From: Flavobacterium channae
GTDB lineage: Bacteria; Bacteroidota; Bacteroidia; Flavobacteriales; Flavobacteriaceae
Direction of reading: 5' to 3'
Assembly (NCBI RefSeq): GCF_021172165.1
Contig: NZ_CP089096.1
Location: 1,426,001 to 1,490,000, forward strand
DNA: 64,000 bases
Shown here one piece after another: positions 43,242-54,500 of the stretch (positions within the stretch are counted from its first letter, which is position 1; each line of letters begins with the position of its first letter). A program made the translations under genes and the position numbers. Under the pieces are notes generated by a model, which was not told where the DNA came from, did not search any database, and saw only the letters and a program-made list of their open reading frames with translations.

Positions 43242-44312
43242 TTAATTTGTAAATGTTACTATATAAGCGGAAGTATATCCTTTCTTTTTAGCTTCCTCTA
43301 ATTTTTTCTTACAAGCATTATAATCGGATTCTTCACCATAAAAATACTTGTATAATTTTTTATCTTTTTCAAAAGTTATCCCTTTTAAACCTTTAAAGTT
43401 AGAAGGTTTTGTTTCTAATTTTTTAGAACCTGCACAAATTTGAACTTTATAATAGGTTGAATTGGATTTAGAATCTTTTATATCACTATCATTCTCAATT
43501 TTACTTGATACTACTTCATTATTAACTTGATTTGAATCTGTATTAAAAAAAGTAGTTTTGTATGATAAAATTGCATTTGAAACAGATTCAGACATCTCTG
43601 TTTTACCTTTATCAGAATTCAAATACTTTGCCTCTTCAGCATGTGATACAAAACCTAATTCAATTAATACTCCTGGCATAACAGTAGCATCTAAAACCCA
43701 TAATGGTTGTTGACGAACACCTTTATCTTTTCTTTTTAATTCACTTTTAAATTGATTTTGAACCAATGTTGCCAATTCAATACTTTGTAACAAAGCCTCT
43801 TCTTGCATGATTTTTAATCCTATTAATGTTTCTGGATTATTAGGATCAAAACCTTTATATTTCTTTTTATAATCTGTTTCTTGAAAAATTACAGCATTTT
43901 CTGTTTTCGCAATTTCTAAATTAGTATCTGTTCTTGACATTCCCATTACTAAAGTCATTGCTCCTATTGGATTTCCTGATTTTACAGAATTACAATGAAC
44001 CGAAACAAATAAATTGGCTTTAGCTTTGTTTGCAATATTAGCTCGCTCTCTCAATTCTACAAAAACATCAGTTTTACGAGTATAAATTACTTCTATATCC
44101 TTATTCTTTTCAAGAATTTTTCCAATTTTAAGCACTACTGCAAGGGCAACATCTTTCTCTTTAACTCCATTTTTTACTGCACCTGGATCTTTTCCACCAT
44201 GACCGGCATCTAATACAACTTTAAATTTAGCGTTATTTTGACTAAATCCAAAAGTTAAAACAAAAAGGAACAGTAATATAGACAGGTATTTGGTGTTTTT
44301 TTTATATGGCAT
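43242..44312 (-). CDS. N-acetylmuramoyl-L-alanine amidase with C-terminal SPOR-like domain (copy 1)
   Basis: 356 aa, same layout as its neighbour: signal peptide (to about GFSQ), Amidase_3 with VLDAGHGGKDPGAV, HCNSVK and VLIELGFVSH, and a C-terminal SPOR-like domain (YYKVQICAGSKK, CKKKLEEAKKKGYTSAYIVTF). The two genes clearly arose by duplication but differ in linker and surface residues. It is the first gene of a run that goes down through the MCE and Fe-S genes and is divergent from lptD. Confidence 0.93.
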   Translation of the reverse strand: MPYKKNTKYLSILLFLFVLTFGFSQNNAKFKVVLDAGHGGKDPGAVKNGVKEKDVALAVVLKIGKILEKNKDIEVIYTRKTDVFVELRERANIANKAKANLFVSVHCNSVKSGNPIGAMTLVMGMSRTDTNLEIAKTENAVIFQETDYKKKYKGFDPNNPETLIGLKIMQEEALLQSIELATLVQNQFKSELKRKDKGVRQQPLWVLDATVMPGVLIELGFVSHAEEAKYLNSDKGKTEMSESVSNAILSYKTTFFNTDSNQVNNEVVSSKIENDSDIKDSKSNSTYYKVQICAGSKKLETKPSNFKGLKGITFEKDKKLYKYFYGEESDYNACKKKLEEAKKKGYTSAYIVTFTN

Positions 44313-44383
44313 AAAACAATTGCTAGAGATTATAAGTTATAATTTTATTAAAACATTATTTTTGCAAAAAAATATATGTAAGT

Positions 44384-47080
44384 TTGACACTTCAAAAAGT
44401 GAGCCAAATTTTTACAAAAATACTATTAAAAGCATTGCATACAAAGTTATTTCATATCGTTTTTTCAGTAATTTTTCTAACATTAGGAACTAACTCTATT
44501 TTTTCTCAAGAAACTCCGATTCCAAATACCGTTACTTTAACTAAGACTGATCTTAACAAAGTTAAGGATTCTACAGCAGTTGATTCTTCAAAAAAGAACA
44601 AACCTTTTTTAGATGGTGTAGTTAACATGAAAGCTAAGGAGTATGAAAAATTGGATCAGAAGAAAAAAACAGTTACACTTCATGATGAAGCTGAAATTTA
44701 CTATACTGACTTTGAATTAAAAGCTGGTAGAATAGTTTTAGATTATGAAAAAAATTTAGTGTATGCTGGTCGATTAAAAGACTCTGCAGGAAATTATATT
44801 CAAAGGCCCGTTTTTAAACAAGGAAGTAATGTGGTTGAGCCCGATTCTATTATTTTTCATACAAAATCAAAACGTGCTAAAGTTTGGAATTCGAGAACAC
44901 AACAAGGTGAATTATTCATAAAAGCTGAAATTTCTAAAAAAGAAAACGATTCGGTTTATTTTATGAAAAATGCCCGAATGACAACTTCTCAAAATATTGA
45001 TGATCCAGAATATTATTTCCTTGTAAAAAGAGTAAAATTTGTTCCTAAAAAGAAAGTAGTTGTTAGTTCAACTCAAATGTACATAGCAGATGTTCCTACT
45101 CCTATTTGGTTGCCTTTTGGATATTTCCCAATGTCGGAAACAAGTACTTCAGGTTTTATTATGCCAACTCCAGGACAAAATAATCAACAAGGTTATTTTT
45201 TGCAAAATGGAGGTTATTATTTTGCTTTAAGTGAATATTACGATTTAGCGGTTCTTGGAGATTATTACACCAATGGAAGTTATGGATTACGAGCCGAAAG
45301 TAGTTATGCGCAACGCTATAAATTCAACGGACGTGTAAATTTGAGGTTTGAAAACAATATTCAGAGTGAAAAAGGTTTACCTGATTATTCAAAATCAAAA
45401 CAATACAACATACAGTGGTCACATAGTCAAGATGCTAAAGCTTCTCCAAACTCAAGATTTTCAGCTTCTGTAAACTTGGGTAGTAGCCAATATTTTAGAC
45501 AATCGGTTAATTTGAATAATATTGGTTCTTCAGTTAATAACAACTTAAGTTCTTCTGTATCATTTTCAAAAACATTTAAGACTGTTCCGCAAGTGAACAT
45601 GTCGTTATCTGCAACACATTCACAAAACACAAATACACAAGCAATCGACATGACACTTCCTACTTTTCAGGCAAGTGTAGATCGTATTTTTCCATTTGCG
45701 TCAAAAGACGGAGTTAAAAAAGGAATCATACAAAATATCAGTTTACAATACAATATTAGAGGAGAAAATAGAATTAAAACTACTGACTCTTTGTTTTTTA
45801 AACCTCAAATGTTTAGAGATGCTAAAACAGGATTCCAACATTCTATTCCTATAAGTACAAACTTTAAAGTATTCAAATATTTTAGTGTTACTGCATCGGC
45901 TAACTATAACGAAGTTTGGGCATTAAATACCATTGAAAAATATTTTAGTACTACTGAAAACAAAGTTGTAACTGTAGATCAAAAAGGTTTTGAATCGTTT
46001 AGAACGTATAACTTTAATGTTGGTGTAGGAACAACTATTTATGGTACTTTCAACTTTGGAGAAGACAAAAAAATAGAAGCTATTAGACACGTTGTAAGAC
46101 CAAATATTTCTTACGGTTATACTCCAAGTTTTGATCAATATTTTGAAAGATATGCATTAGATGCTACTGGAGTGAATTTTGCCGATTATACGAAATTTGA
46201 TAATGGTCTTTTTGGTTCACCATCAAATAGTGTTTCTAACGCTATGAACCTTTCTATTAGTAATACTTTTGAGGCTAAAGTAAAAGATAAAGAAAGTAAA
46301 AAAGGTGAAACTAAAAAAGTAATGCTTTTAAATAACTTTAATATCGGAACTCGTTATGATTTTAATGCTGATTCATTAAAGCTCAAAGAAATTTCAATTA
46401 GTGGAGGAACACAACTATTTAAGCAAAAGATGAACATCAACTTTGCAGCTGTTGTAGACCCATACGCAATTGATAATACTGGTAGAAGAATTGATCAATT
46501 AAATATTGACAATGGTGGAAGTTTATTACGTTTACCTCGTGCTAACATTACTTTAAATTATAGTTTTTCAAGTACTGACGCAAATAAAAACAGTAAAACA
46601 TCTGACCAAAATGTACAGAATGGTGGTCGTGGAGATGATTTATTTGGTGTTGGTGCTGACTTAAGTGATAACCGTCAAAGTTTATTTGGAAAAGATAAAG
46701 AAGATGAAAAAGAAAGTTCAAATTCAGAATGGTACAACACCAAACTTCCATGGGATTTAAGAATTGCGTATTCAATGAATTACAACAATTCAAATAGACA
46801 AAATGAGATTTCATCACAATCGTTAATGGCTTCTGGAAATATTGAATTAGCACCAAGATGGAAAGTTGGATTTTCTTCGGGTTACGATTTTGTTCAAAAA
46901 GGAGTTACCTTCACACAATTGCGTTTTGAACGTGATTTAGAAAGTTGGAGGATGAGTTTTAACTGGGTTCCATTTGGTACTAATACATATTGGGGCTTCT
47001 TTATAGGAATATCGTCTTCTATATTAAGTGATATTAAATACGATAAGCGTCAGTTACCTGATCGTACATTCAGACAATAA
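44384..47080 (+). CDS. lptD: LptD-like LPS assembly outer-membrane protein
   Basis: About 898 aa. A signal-peptide-like start (HTKLFHIVFSVIFLTLGTNS) leads into an OstA/LptA-like region (about 85-190, ETHD-like VTLHDEAEIYYTDFELKAGRIVLDYEKN, key part ADRIVLD-like KAGRIVLDY). The C-terminal half is a large barrel ending with DRTFRQ. It inserts LPS in the outer leaflet together with LptE. There is no ATG at the 5' end: TTG at 44384, GTG at 44399 or TTG at 44435 are possible starts. A -7-like box overlaps the first TTG, so a later start is likely. Confidence 0.88.
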   Translation: MTLQKVSQIFTKILLKALHTKLFHIVFSVIFLTLGTNSIFSQETPIPNTVTLTKTDLNKVKDSTAVDSSKKNKPFLDGVVNMKAKEYEKLDQKKKTVTLHDEAEIYYTDFELKAGRIVLDYEKNLVYAGRLKDSAGNYIQRPVFKQGSNVVEPDSIIFHTKSKRAKVWNSRTQQGELFIKAEISKKENDSVYFMKNARMTTSQNIDDPEYYFLVKRVKFVPKKKVVVSSTQMYIADVPTPIWLPFGYFPMSETSTSGFIMPTPGQNNQQGYFLQNGGYYFALSEYYDLAVLGDYYTNGSYGLRAESSYAQRYKFNGRVNLRFENNIQSEKGLPDYSKSKQYNIQWSHSQDAKASPNSRFSASVNLGSSQYFRQSVNLNNIGSSVNNNLSSSVSFSKTFKTVPQVNMSLSATHSQNTNTQAIDMTLPTFQASVDRIFPFASKDGVKKGIIQNISLQYNIRGENRIKTTDSLFFKPQMFRDAKTGFQHSIPISTNFKVFKYFSVTASANYNEVWALNTIEKYFSTTENKVVTVDQKGFESFRTYNFNVGVGTTIYGTFNFGEDKKIEAIRHVVRPNISYGYTPSFDQYFERYALDATGVNFADYTKFDNGLFGSPSNSVSNAMNLSISNTFEAKVKDKESKKGETKKVMLLNNFNIGTRYDFNADSLKLKEISISGGTQLFKQKMNINFAAVVDPYAIDNTGRRIDQLNIDNGGSLLRLPRANITLNYSFSSTDANKNSKTSDQNVQNGGRGDDLFGVGADLSDNRQSLFGKDKEDEKESSNSEWYNTKLPWDLRIAYSMNYNNSNRQNEISSQSLMASGNIELAPRWKVGFSSGYDFVQKGVTFTQLRFERDLESWRMSFNWVPFGTNTYWGFFIGISSSILSDIKYDKRQLPDRTFRQ

Positions 47081-47093
47081 TAAAACATTTTAA

Positions 47094-47474
47094 ATGAAAA
47101 AAATCATATTTACAGAAAAAGCCCCTGCTCCTATTGGACCATACAACCAAGCCGTTTTATCAGGAAATACTTTGTATACTTCAGGACAAATTGCCTTAAA
47201 TCCTGAAACTATGGAATTGGTTTTAGACAATATTGAAACCGAAACAAAACAAGTAATGGAAAACATGAAAGCGGTTTTAGCTGCCGCTGATATGACATTT
47301 GAAAACGTAATAAAAACAACCATTTTCATTATGAATATGGGCGATTTTGCAAGAATTAATACAGTTTATGGCAGTTATTTTGATGAAACAACTGCACCAG
47401 CAAGAGAAACAGTACAAGTAGCTTGTTTACCAAAGAATGTAAACATTGAAATTTCAATGATTGCTGTAAAATAA
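47094..47474 (+). CDS. ridA: RidA (YjgF/YER057c/UK114) family enamine/imine deaminase
   Basis: 126 aa, full length. It hydrolyses reactive 2-aminoacrylate-type enamines made by PLP enzymes. Motifs: APAPIGPYNQAVLSGNTLYTSGQI, MENMKAVLAAADMTFENVIKTT and the C-terminal RETVQVACLPKNVNIEI (with the substrate-carboxylate Arg). It starts 13 bp after lptD and ends at a terminator, so the two may share a transcript. Confidence 0.96.
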   Translation: MKKIIFTEKAPAPIGPYNQAVLSGNTLYTSGQIALNPETMELVLDNIETETKQVMENMKAVLAAADMTFENVIKTTIFIMNMGDFARINTVYGSYFDETTAPARETVQVACLPKNVNIEISMIAVK

Positions 47475-47499
47475 ACACCTAAACAATCAATTATAGAAC

Positions 47500-47532
47500 A
47501 ATCCTCCAAGTTTTCTTGTGAGGATTTTTTTA
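47500..47532 (+). terminator. Terminator after ridA
   Basis: Arms AATCCTC (47500-47506) and GAGGATT (47520-47526) followed by a T-run. Confidence 0.85.
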
Positions 47533-47596
47533 TATTTAGTTTTAATAGTTATCTTAGTGATGAAAATGACTAGTCAATAGATATTCAGAAAACTAT

Positions 47597-47965
47597 ATGA
47601 AAAATAAATCAGTCGAAATATTAGAAAAGTACATTGATTCTCAAAAAAACATATGCAAAAAATATAATTCCAACTTCAATAAAATAGATGAAAAATTATT
47701 TATTGGGGCTAATTATAATCTTAAACTCGAACCAATAAATGGACTCCGTCATCCAATACATGGAAAATTGAACGGTTGGTATATCTGGAGTGGTGAATGG
47801 TCAGATTCAGATGACTTTTTTAAACCCATATGTTTAGAACATCTTATTGAACTTAAACCAGAAATTATTAAATATTTTGGTCTAGATATTGGATTTCGTT
47901 TTCTGGCTAATGATAAAGGATATGAAGATGTTTGGTTTGATCAAAATATAACTTCTTTAAAATAA
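47597..47965 (+). CDS. Imm33-like immunity protein, orphan
   Basis: 122 aa, no signal peptide. The C-terminal two thirds follow the Imm33 pattern: GLRHPIHGKLNGWYIWSGEW, DDFFKPICLEHLIE, YFGLDIGFRFLANDKGYEDVWFDQ (key parts GWYIWSGE, EHL, EDVWFD). Imm33 proteins are predicted immunity proteins against polymorphic toxins. No toxin gene lies next to it; neighbours are ridA and mgsA. It could protect against toxins of competing strains or have another role. Confidence 0.75.
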   Translation: MKNKSVEILEKYIDSQKNICKKYNSNFNKIDEKLFIGANYNLKLEPINGLRHPIHGKLNGWYIWSGEWSDSDDFFKPICLEHLIELKPEIIKYFGLDIGFRFLANDKGYEDVWFDQNITSLK

Positions 47966-47995
47966 GTCAAATATCATTCTTAATTGAATATTTTT

Positions 47996-48361
47996 TTAAT
48001 GTAATCCTAATAATAATAATTGAGCAGTTGCTTCATTTGTAGCTAAAGGGACATTATGAACGTCACAAATACGAATTAACATATTGATATCTACTTCGTG
48101 TGCGTGACTAGAATTTGGATCTTTAAAAAACAATACCATATTGGTTTTACCTACCGCAACTCGAGCAGCAATTTGAGCATCGCCACCAAGTGGTCCTGAT
48201 AACATTTTTTTTACTTTAAATCCAGCTGCTTCTGCTCTACCGCCAGTTGTTCCAGTTGCAATAATCTTAATATTATCTTTTAACAAAATTTCTTTGTTTT
48301 TATTTAAAAACTGAACCATGTCTGCTTTTTTTCCGTCGTGTGCGATTATTGCTATTTCCAT
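47996..48361 (-). CDS. mgsA: Methylglyoxal synthase
   Basis: 121 aa from ATG at 48361, which gives the family N-terminus MEIAIIAHDGKKADM; the frame is open 17 codons further upstream. It converts dihydroxyacetone phosphate to methylglyoxal and phosphate. Substrate-binding TGTTGGRAEAAG and SGPLGGDAQIAARVA, with the catalytic Asp, are intact. It lies near gapA and pfkA but is separated from the kinase gene by a terminator. Confidence 0.95.
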   Translation of the reverse strand: MEIAIIAHDGKKADMVQFLNKNKEILLKDNIKIIATGTTGGRAEAAGFKVKKMLSGPLGGDAQIAARVAVGKTNMVLFFKDPNSSHAHEVDINMLIRICDVHNVPLATNEATAQLLLLGLH

Positions 48362-48393
48362 ATATCTAAAATTATATTTACAAATATATATAA

Positions 48394-48429
48394 ATAAAAA
48401 ATCCCAAAACATTTTAAGGCTTTGGGATT
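48394..48429 (-). terminator. Terminator after the BadF-type kinase gene
   Basis: Arms AATCCCAAA (48400-48408) and TTTGGGATT (48421-48429); on the minus strand a T-rich run follows. Confidence 0.85.
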
Positions 48430-48451
48430 AATAAAAAACTAACAATATAAA

Positions 48452-49303
48452 TTACTTATTTAAGATATGATATGCAATTAGACCATCAATAGGTCTTCTT
48501 AAAACATTACCTATTGTAATTCCGTGCTTTGCTAGTACTTCTGTAAGTTCGTCTTTTAAATAAAACGCTATTGAACCTACAAAATGCACTGGAACTTCTT
48601 TGCAATTATCAAATTGTTCAATATAATTTTCTACAAAGCTTTCCATTTCTCTATGAATGAATTTTTGGCAAAACTCAGTATCCTTATGTTTAATCAAAAA
48701 TTTAGCAAACGTGGCTAAATAAGCATTTGGATTTGGTTCTTTGTATAAATTATGTTTAATATAATCTGGATCAACATTGTACTCTTCTTCAAATTCTTGA
48801 GCCAATTCTTTAGGCATTTTATTAAAATAATAACCTCTAATTAAATGGCGTCCGAAACGATTTCCAGAACAATCATCCATAGCAATATAACCTAAAGATT
48901 GTACTTTTTGATGTAGTACTTTTCCATCAAAATAACTACAATTAGAACCAGTTCCTAATATACATACAATTGCTTCTTGATCTTTAGGAGTTGTAGCATA
49001 AACCGCAGCATAAGTATCTTCATGAACAACAACCACAGCATTTTTGAAGTAATTTTGAAACACCAATGTTAAAAAATCCTTCATTCTTTCTGTTCCACAA
49101 CCTGCTCCATAAAAGAACAGATGTGTTGCTTTTTCTTTATTGTGAGAAATATCAAATTTATCCTCTAAACGATCAATAATTTCTTCTTTATCCAAAACCT
49201 CAGGATTTAAACCTAAAGTTTGTGTAGTGAATAATACCTTACCGTTATCATCAATCGCAATCCAATCGGCTTTAGTAGAACCACTGTCAACTAATAATTT
49301 CAT
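48452..49303 (-). CDS. BadF/BadG/BcrA-family sugar kinase-like ATPase (N-acetylglucosamine kinase-like)
   Basis: 283 aa from ATG at 49303, which opens on the first phosphate-binding motif LLVDSGSTKADW; an upstream extension of 15 codons lacks support. Further ASKHA motifs are AIVCILGTGSNCSYFDG and the C-terminal VHFVGSIAFY. Relatives phosphorylate N-acetylglucosamine; substrate here is not proven. It lies downstream of gapA across a terminator. Confidence 0.85.
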   Translation of the reverse strand: MKLLVDSGSTKADWIAIDDNGKVLFTTQTLGLNPEVLDKEEIIDRLEDKFDISHNKEKATHLFFYGAGCGTERMKDFLTLVFQNYFKNAVVVVHEDTYAAVYATTPKDQEAIVCILGTGSNCSYFDGKVLHQKVQSLGYIAMDDCSGNRFGRHLIRGYYFNKMPKELAQEFEEEYNVDPDYIKHNLYKEPNPNAYLATFAKFLIKHKDTEFCQKFIHREMESFVENYIEQFDNCKEVPVHFVGSIAFYLKDELTEVLAKHGITIGNVLRRPIDGLIAYHILNK

Positions 49304-49324
49304 ATGGTTGTGTTTTTTGGGTAT

Positions 49325-49360
49325 AAAAAAATCCCGCAAATAATGCAACGGGATTTTTTT
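49325..49360 (-). terminator. gapA: Terminator after gapA
   Basis: Arms ATCCCG and CGGGAT (49331-49336 and 49349-49354) with a run of A on the plus strand, which is a T-run in the gapA direction; T-run also on the other side. Confidence 0.88.
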
Positions 49361-49370
49361 TACAAAAATA

Positions 49371-50384
<1,014 letters not shown>

Positions 50385-50408
50385 TTATTTAATTTTTTAT
50401 TTTTAATA

Positions 50409-51395
50409 TTAAGATGATACTATATCTGATACTTTTACAAGTTCCATATCAATTTCGCTTTGTCCTTTAATTGCTTGTTCTAAAGGCGTTAACGTAACTT
50501 TATCTTGATTTAAACCAACCATAAAATTAGATTTACCTTCAAGTAAACTTTCTACCGCTTTAACACCTAATCTTGAAGCAAGAACTCTATCAAAACACGA
50601 TGGAGAACCACCACGTTGCATGTGACCTAATACAGAAACACGAACATCGTATTCTGGCATGTTTTCTTCGATATAATCTTTAAGTTCGAAAACGTTTTTA
50701 CCAATTTTATCTCCTTCAGAAACTACAACAATACTTGATGTTTTTCCAGAACCTTTACTTCTTTTTAATGATTCTACTAACCTATCTAATCCAAAATCTT
50801 CTTCTGGAATTAAAATCTCTTCAGCACCAGCTCCAATTCCAGCATTTAATGCAATATGACCTGCATCACGTCCCATAACTTCAACAAAGAATAAACGATT
50901 ATGTGAATTGGCTGTATCTCTGATTTTATCAATTGCATCAATAACTGTATTTAATGCTGTATCATATCCTAAAGTATGACTCGTACCAAAAATATCATTA
51001 TCGATAGTTCCTGGAATTCCTATAACTGGAAATCCGTATTCTTCATTGAAGATTTCTGCTCCAGTAAAGCTTCCATCTCCACCTATTACAACGAAAGAAT
51101 CTATACCAGCAGCAACTAAATTGTCGTATGCTTTTTTTCTTCCTTCTTTAGTTCTAAATTCTGTTGAACGAGCCGATTTTAAAATAGTTCCACCTTTATT
51201 AATGATGTTTTTAACATCTCTAGGTCCCATTTCTTTAAAGTCACCTTCAATCATTCCTTGGTAACCTCTATAAATGCCTACACATTCTACATTATAATAA
51301 GCACAAGCTCTAACTACTGCACGGATTGCAGCATTCATACCAGGTGAATCTCCACCTGACGTTAAAACACCTACTCTTTTAACCTTTTCTGACAT
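50409..51395 (-). CDS. pfkA: ATP-dependent 6-phosphofructokinase
   Basis: 328 aa. Motifs: GVLTSGGDSPGMNAAIRAV (ATP site), VIGGDGSFTGA, IPGTIDNDIFGTSHTLGYDTA with the catalytic Asp, and GRDAGHIAL. The Gly after GGDGS-type loop and GDSP suggest the ATP-dependent class. Phosphorylates fructose 6-phosphate. First gene of the pfkA-gapA pair. Confidence 0.96.
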   Translation of the reverse strand: MSEKVKRVGVLTSGGDSPGMNAAIRAVVRACAYYNVECVGIYRGYQGMIEGDFKEMGPRDVKNIINKGGTILKSARSTEFRTKEGRKKAYDNLVAAGIDSFVVIGGDGSFTGAEIFNEEYGFPVIGIPGTIDNDIFGTSHTLGYDTALNTVIDAIDKIRDTANSHNRLFFVEVMGRDAGHIALNAGIGAGAEEILIPEEDFGLDRLVESLKRSKGSGKTSSIVVVSEGDKIGKNVFELKDYIEENMPEYDVRVSVLGHMQRGGSPSCFDRVLASRLGVKAVESLLEGKSNFMVGLNQDKVTLTPLEQAIKGQSEIDMELVKVSDIVSS

Positions 51396-51450
51396 ATTTT
51401 TTGTTTGTTTATGTAAATTTATAAAACGAATTATAAAAAAACAGCGTTTC

Positions 51451-51477
51451 TTGCAAAGTATTTAATAATACTTGCAA
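51451..51477. repeat. Imperfect dyad upstream of pfkA
   Basis: TTGCAAAGTATT (51451-51462) and AATACTTGCAA (51467-51477) form arms that pair with one bulged base, centred about 70 bp before the pfkA ATG. It is in a position for an operator, but no regulator is known. Confidence 0.4.
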
Positions 51478-51530
51478 ATTCAAACGTTTTCGTTAATAAC
51501 TTTCTGTTTTTTCTACTAAAAAAATACGAA

Positions 51531-54500
51531 TTAATCGATTTCTGGAACTTTCAATTGTTCCTCTTTTTTAACTTCTGAAGACTTAGTTTTTCTTTGATTG
51601 ATGAAATCTATAAATTCTGGTGGGAATTCAGAATCAGGTAATTCATCATTTGAATTTGAAGTAGCAGTTTTCTTTTTATTCTTACTGAAGATCTTTTGAA
51701 TCATTTCTTTAAAAGTATCAAACTCTACATTATAAGTTATACCTAAACCTTGTGTATAACCTATACCTTCCCCTACATAGTTGATATCATTTTCTCTATT
51801 AAATACGTGAGCATTTAATGTTCCGTCTTCATTTATTTGCATTAATACCTCCAAATTACCCACAATAACCGATTCTGTAACACCTCCTACAGGAACTCCG
51901 ACTTTTCCATTAATCGTAATTCTATCATTAATACGGGTGTTCATAGTAACACCTACTCTATCTGAAATATCGGTAAGTCTGTTACCTTGAGAATAATCTA
52001 AACCTAATTGTAAATTACTATCTGCATCGGCAAATAATCCATTGATAATTGAACTAGCTCCTTCAATCAACGAACCATAAGCCGCATTTCCTGTAGATTC
52101 TGCCGTTACAAAAGAACCAGTAGCCAATAAGGCAAAAGCTTGTGTTTGACGCGTGTCTTTATCTTGTAACTTATAATCTATTTCGCTTTTTAAAACCGAA
52201 CTTACATTTGGAAAATCGATATTAAAATCAGGCTGTGGATTGCTTAAATTACCATTTAATAAAATTGTCACATTTGTATCTACTTTTCTATTAAATGAAG
52301 CACTTTCTACTAAAACAGCTGGATTAGCCATTGTTTTATAAGTTGCTTTTAAATCTAAAACCGCATTCATTGGTTCGCCATCCCAACGAATAGTCCCTCC
52401 TTTTTCTACATTGAATTTTTTATCAATAATACCTCCATATTTAAAGTTATATTGTCCTTCTTGAACGATGAAGTCACCAAACATTTCAAACTTCCCTAGT
52501 GTATTAATATTCATTTGCATAGAACCTACACCAGTTCCTTTCATTGCATGACCCGTTTCTCTATTTAAAATAATTTCGATATCTGCATCAGGATCAATAT
52601 CAAAATTGAAATCCAATTCAATACCTTGGTATTTATTTTCTTTAGCAATTTTACCTAATAATGATTTTTGATATTCTTCTTTCGTCATAAAATTGATAAA
52701 AGAATTGTTTCCTAAATCTTCATCATCATTTATAGGGATTTTAATTGTAGTTCCTTTTTCAGACTCACCAGCTACCTTAATATTTAATGCATCTACTGAA
52801 CCTGTAATACTCGCTTTCCCTTTCATGAAAGCAGTTCCGTAGTAATAAGCATCTTCAGAATCTTTAGTATCTAAGGCTAAAATATTATCCGAAACTAAAT
52901 GTAAATCTAATTCCCAATCTCCAAGATTTTGATGTCTTATTGTTCCATCAATAACACCTTTAGTATGATACTTTGTATCGGTAACTTCTATCTTTCGTAA
53001 ACTAAATTGATGCTCGGTTAAGTCTACAATGGCGTTTTTTTCAAATGCGTAATCGACATTCAAATATGGAACTCGCATACCAGCATCATTAAGGTAAAGT
53101 CGACCATCCATTTCGGGTTCAGTTAATGACCCATGAATTGTAGTTCGACCAGTTGCATTACCTCTTACATCCGAAAGCACACTTCCTAATAATGAACCAA
53201 AAGGTGCCAAATTAAATTTATCGAAACCTGCTTCTAAATCCAAACTTGATTGTTGTCCAACGAAGTTAATGTCACCATCAAGGAAAAAATGCTCTTTTCC
53301 ATCTTGTTTCAATGTTGAATTAACCACAAACTGATTGAAGTTCTCATTTCCTTCTATTTCAAAATCCAAATCACCTAACAAAAACTGATTGATTTTTAAA
53401 CTATCAATTGTTAGGTTAGAAATTGGTTCGTATTTATTTCTGTCTTGTTTATAATTGACAAATCCGTTAATCTTTCCACCAAAAGATAAACTATCTAATG
53501 AAGGAGTCAATTTATTCAAATCGACATCGTTAAACGATAATTTGAAATCTTTATAAGTAGAATCTCGCATTGTTCCAAAGAAATCAATCTTTTGATTATT
53601 ATGAGATAAACTTAATTTTTCGAAATCGAAATTTTTCAAATATTTGTCGAAAACAATTTTATTATCATTAGTTTCACCTTCATTAATAAACCACAAGTAA
53701 TCTTTAAATCTAATTTCTGACTTTTTAAATCCTAAGATTGACAGTTTGTTCTCATTAATTGTGTGATATAAGTTCAAATCATATGTATCTTGAGCTTTTG
53801 CTCCTCCTTTAAATTCGGAACGCACAAACAACGTATCATTTAAAGTAACATTGATTAAATTAAAATCCGCTATTTTATATGATTTGGTTTTTATTGAATC
53901 AACCGTTATATAAGCGTTATATAATGGATTTTTATTATCGATATCTATTTTTAAATTTTCGATAGTATTCTCGTAAGCCACAATGTTTGGCGAAGAAAAG
54001 TCGAATATAAATTTACCTTCATCTCCACTTATTTTACCTTTTAACTTAGTGTTTTCTGAAATTTTAACATCTGGAATGAAAACATCAACAATTTTATCGT
54101 GTAATGTTAAATCAAAATTTAAGAATTGCCCTTTGTCTAATTTATTTGGAGAATAATTGGCATACAAACTTCCCAAAGCATTTTCAATCATTTTTTGCAA
54201 TTGATTTACTTTGTATTTACCTACAATTTGACCAGTAACAATATCAGGAGAATTAATATCAATTGTTCTAACTTGATTAACATCAAACGATGAAACAACT
54301 TCAAAATCCTCAAAAAAGTACGAATCTTTACTGTTTTGATAGTAAATATTATCCAATTTTAAATTTCCAGCTAAATCATCAACCGAATTTCCATGAGCTT
54401 TAAAATCGATATTTCCTTTAAAAATAGAAATGGAATCGTTTTTAACAAACTTAAGTAAATACAAATCCGCATAATCGATTTGTGCTTTAAAATCGTAGTT

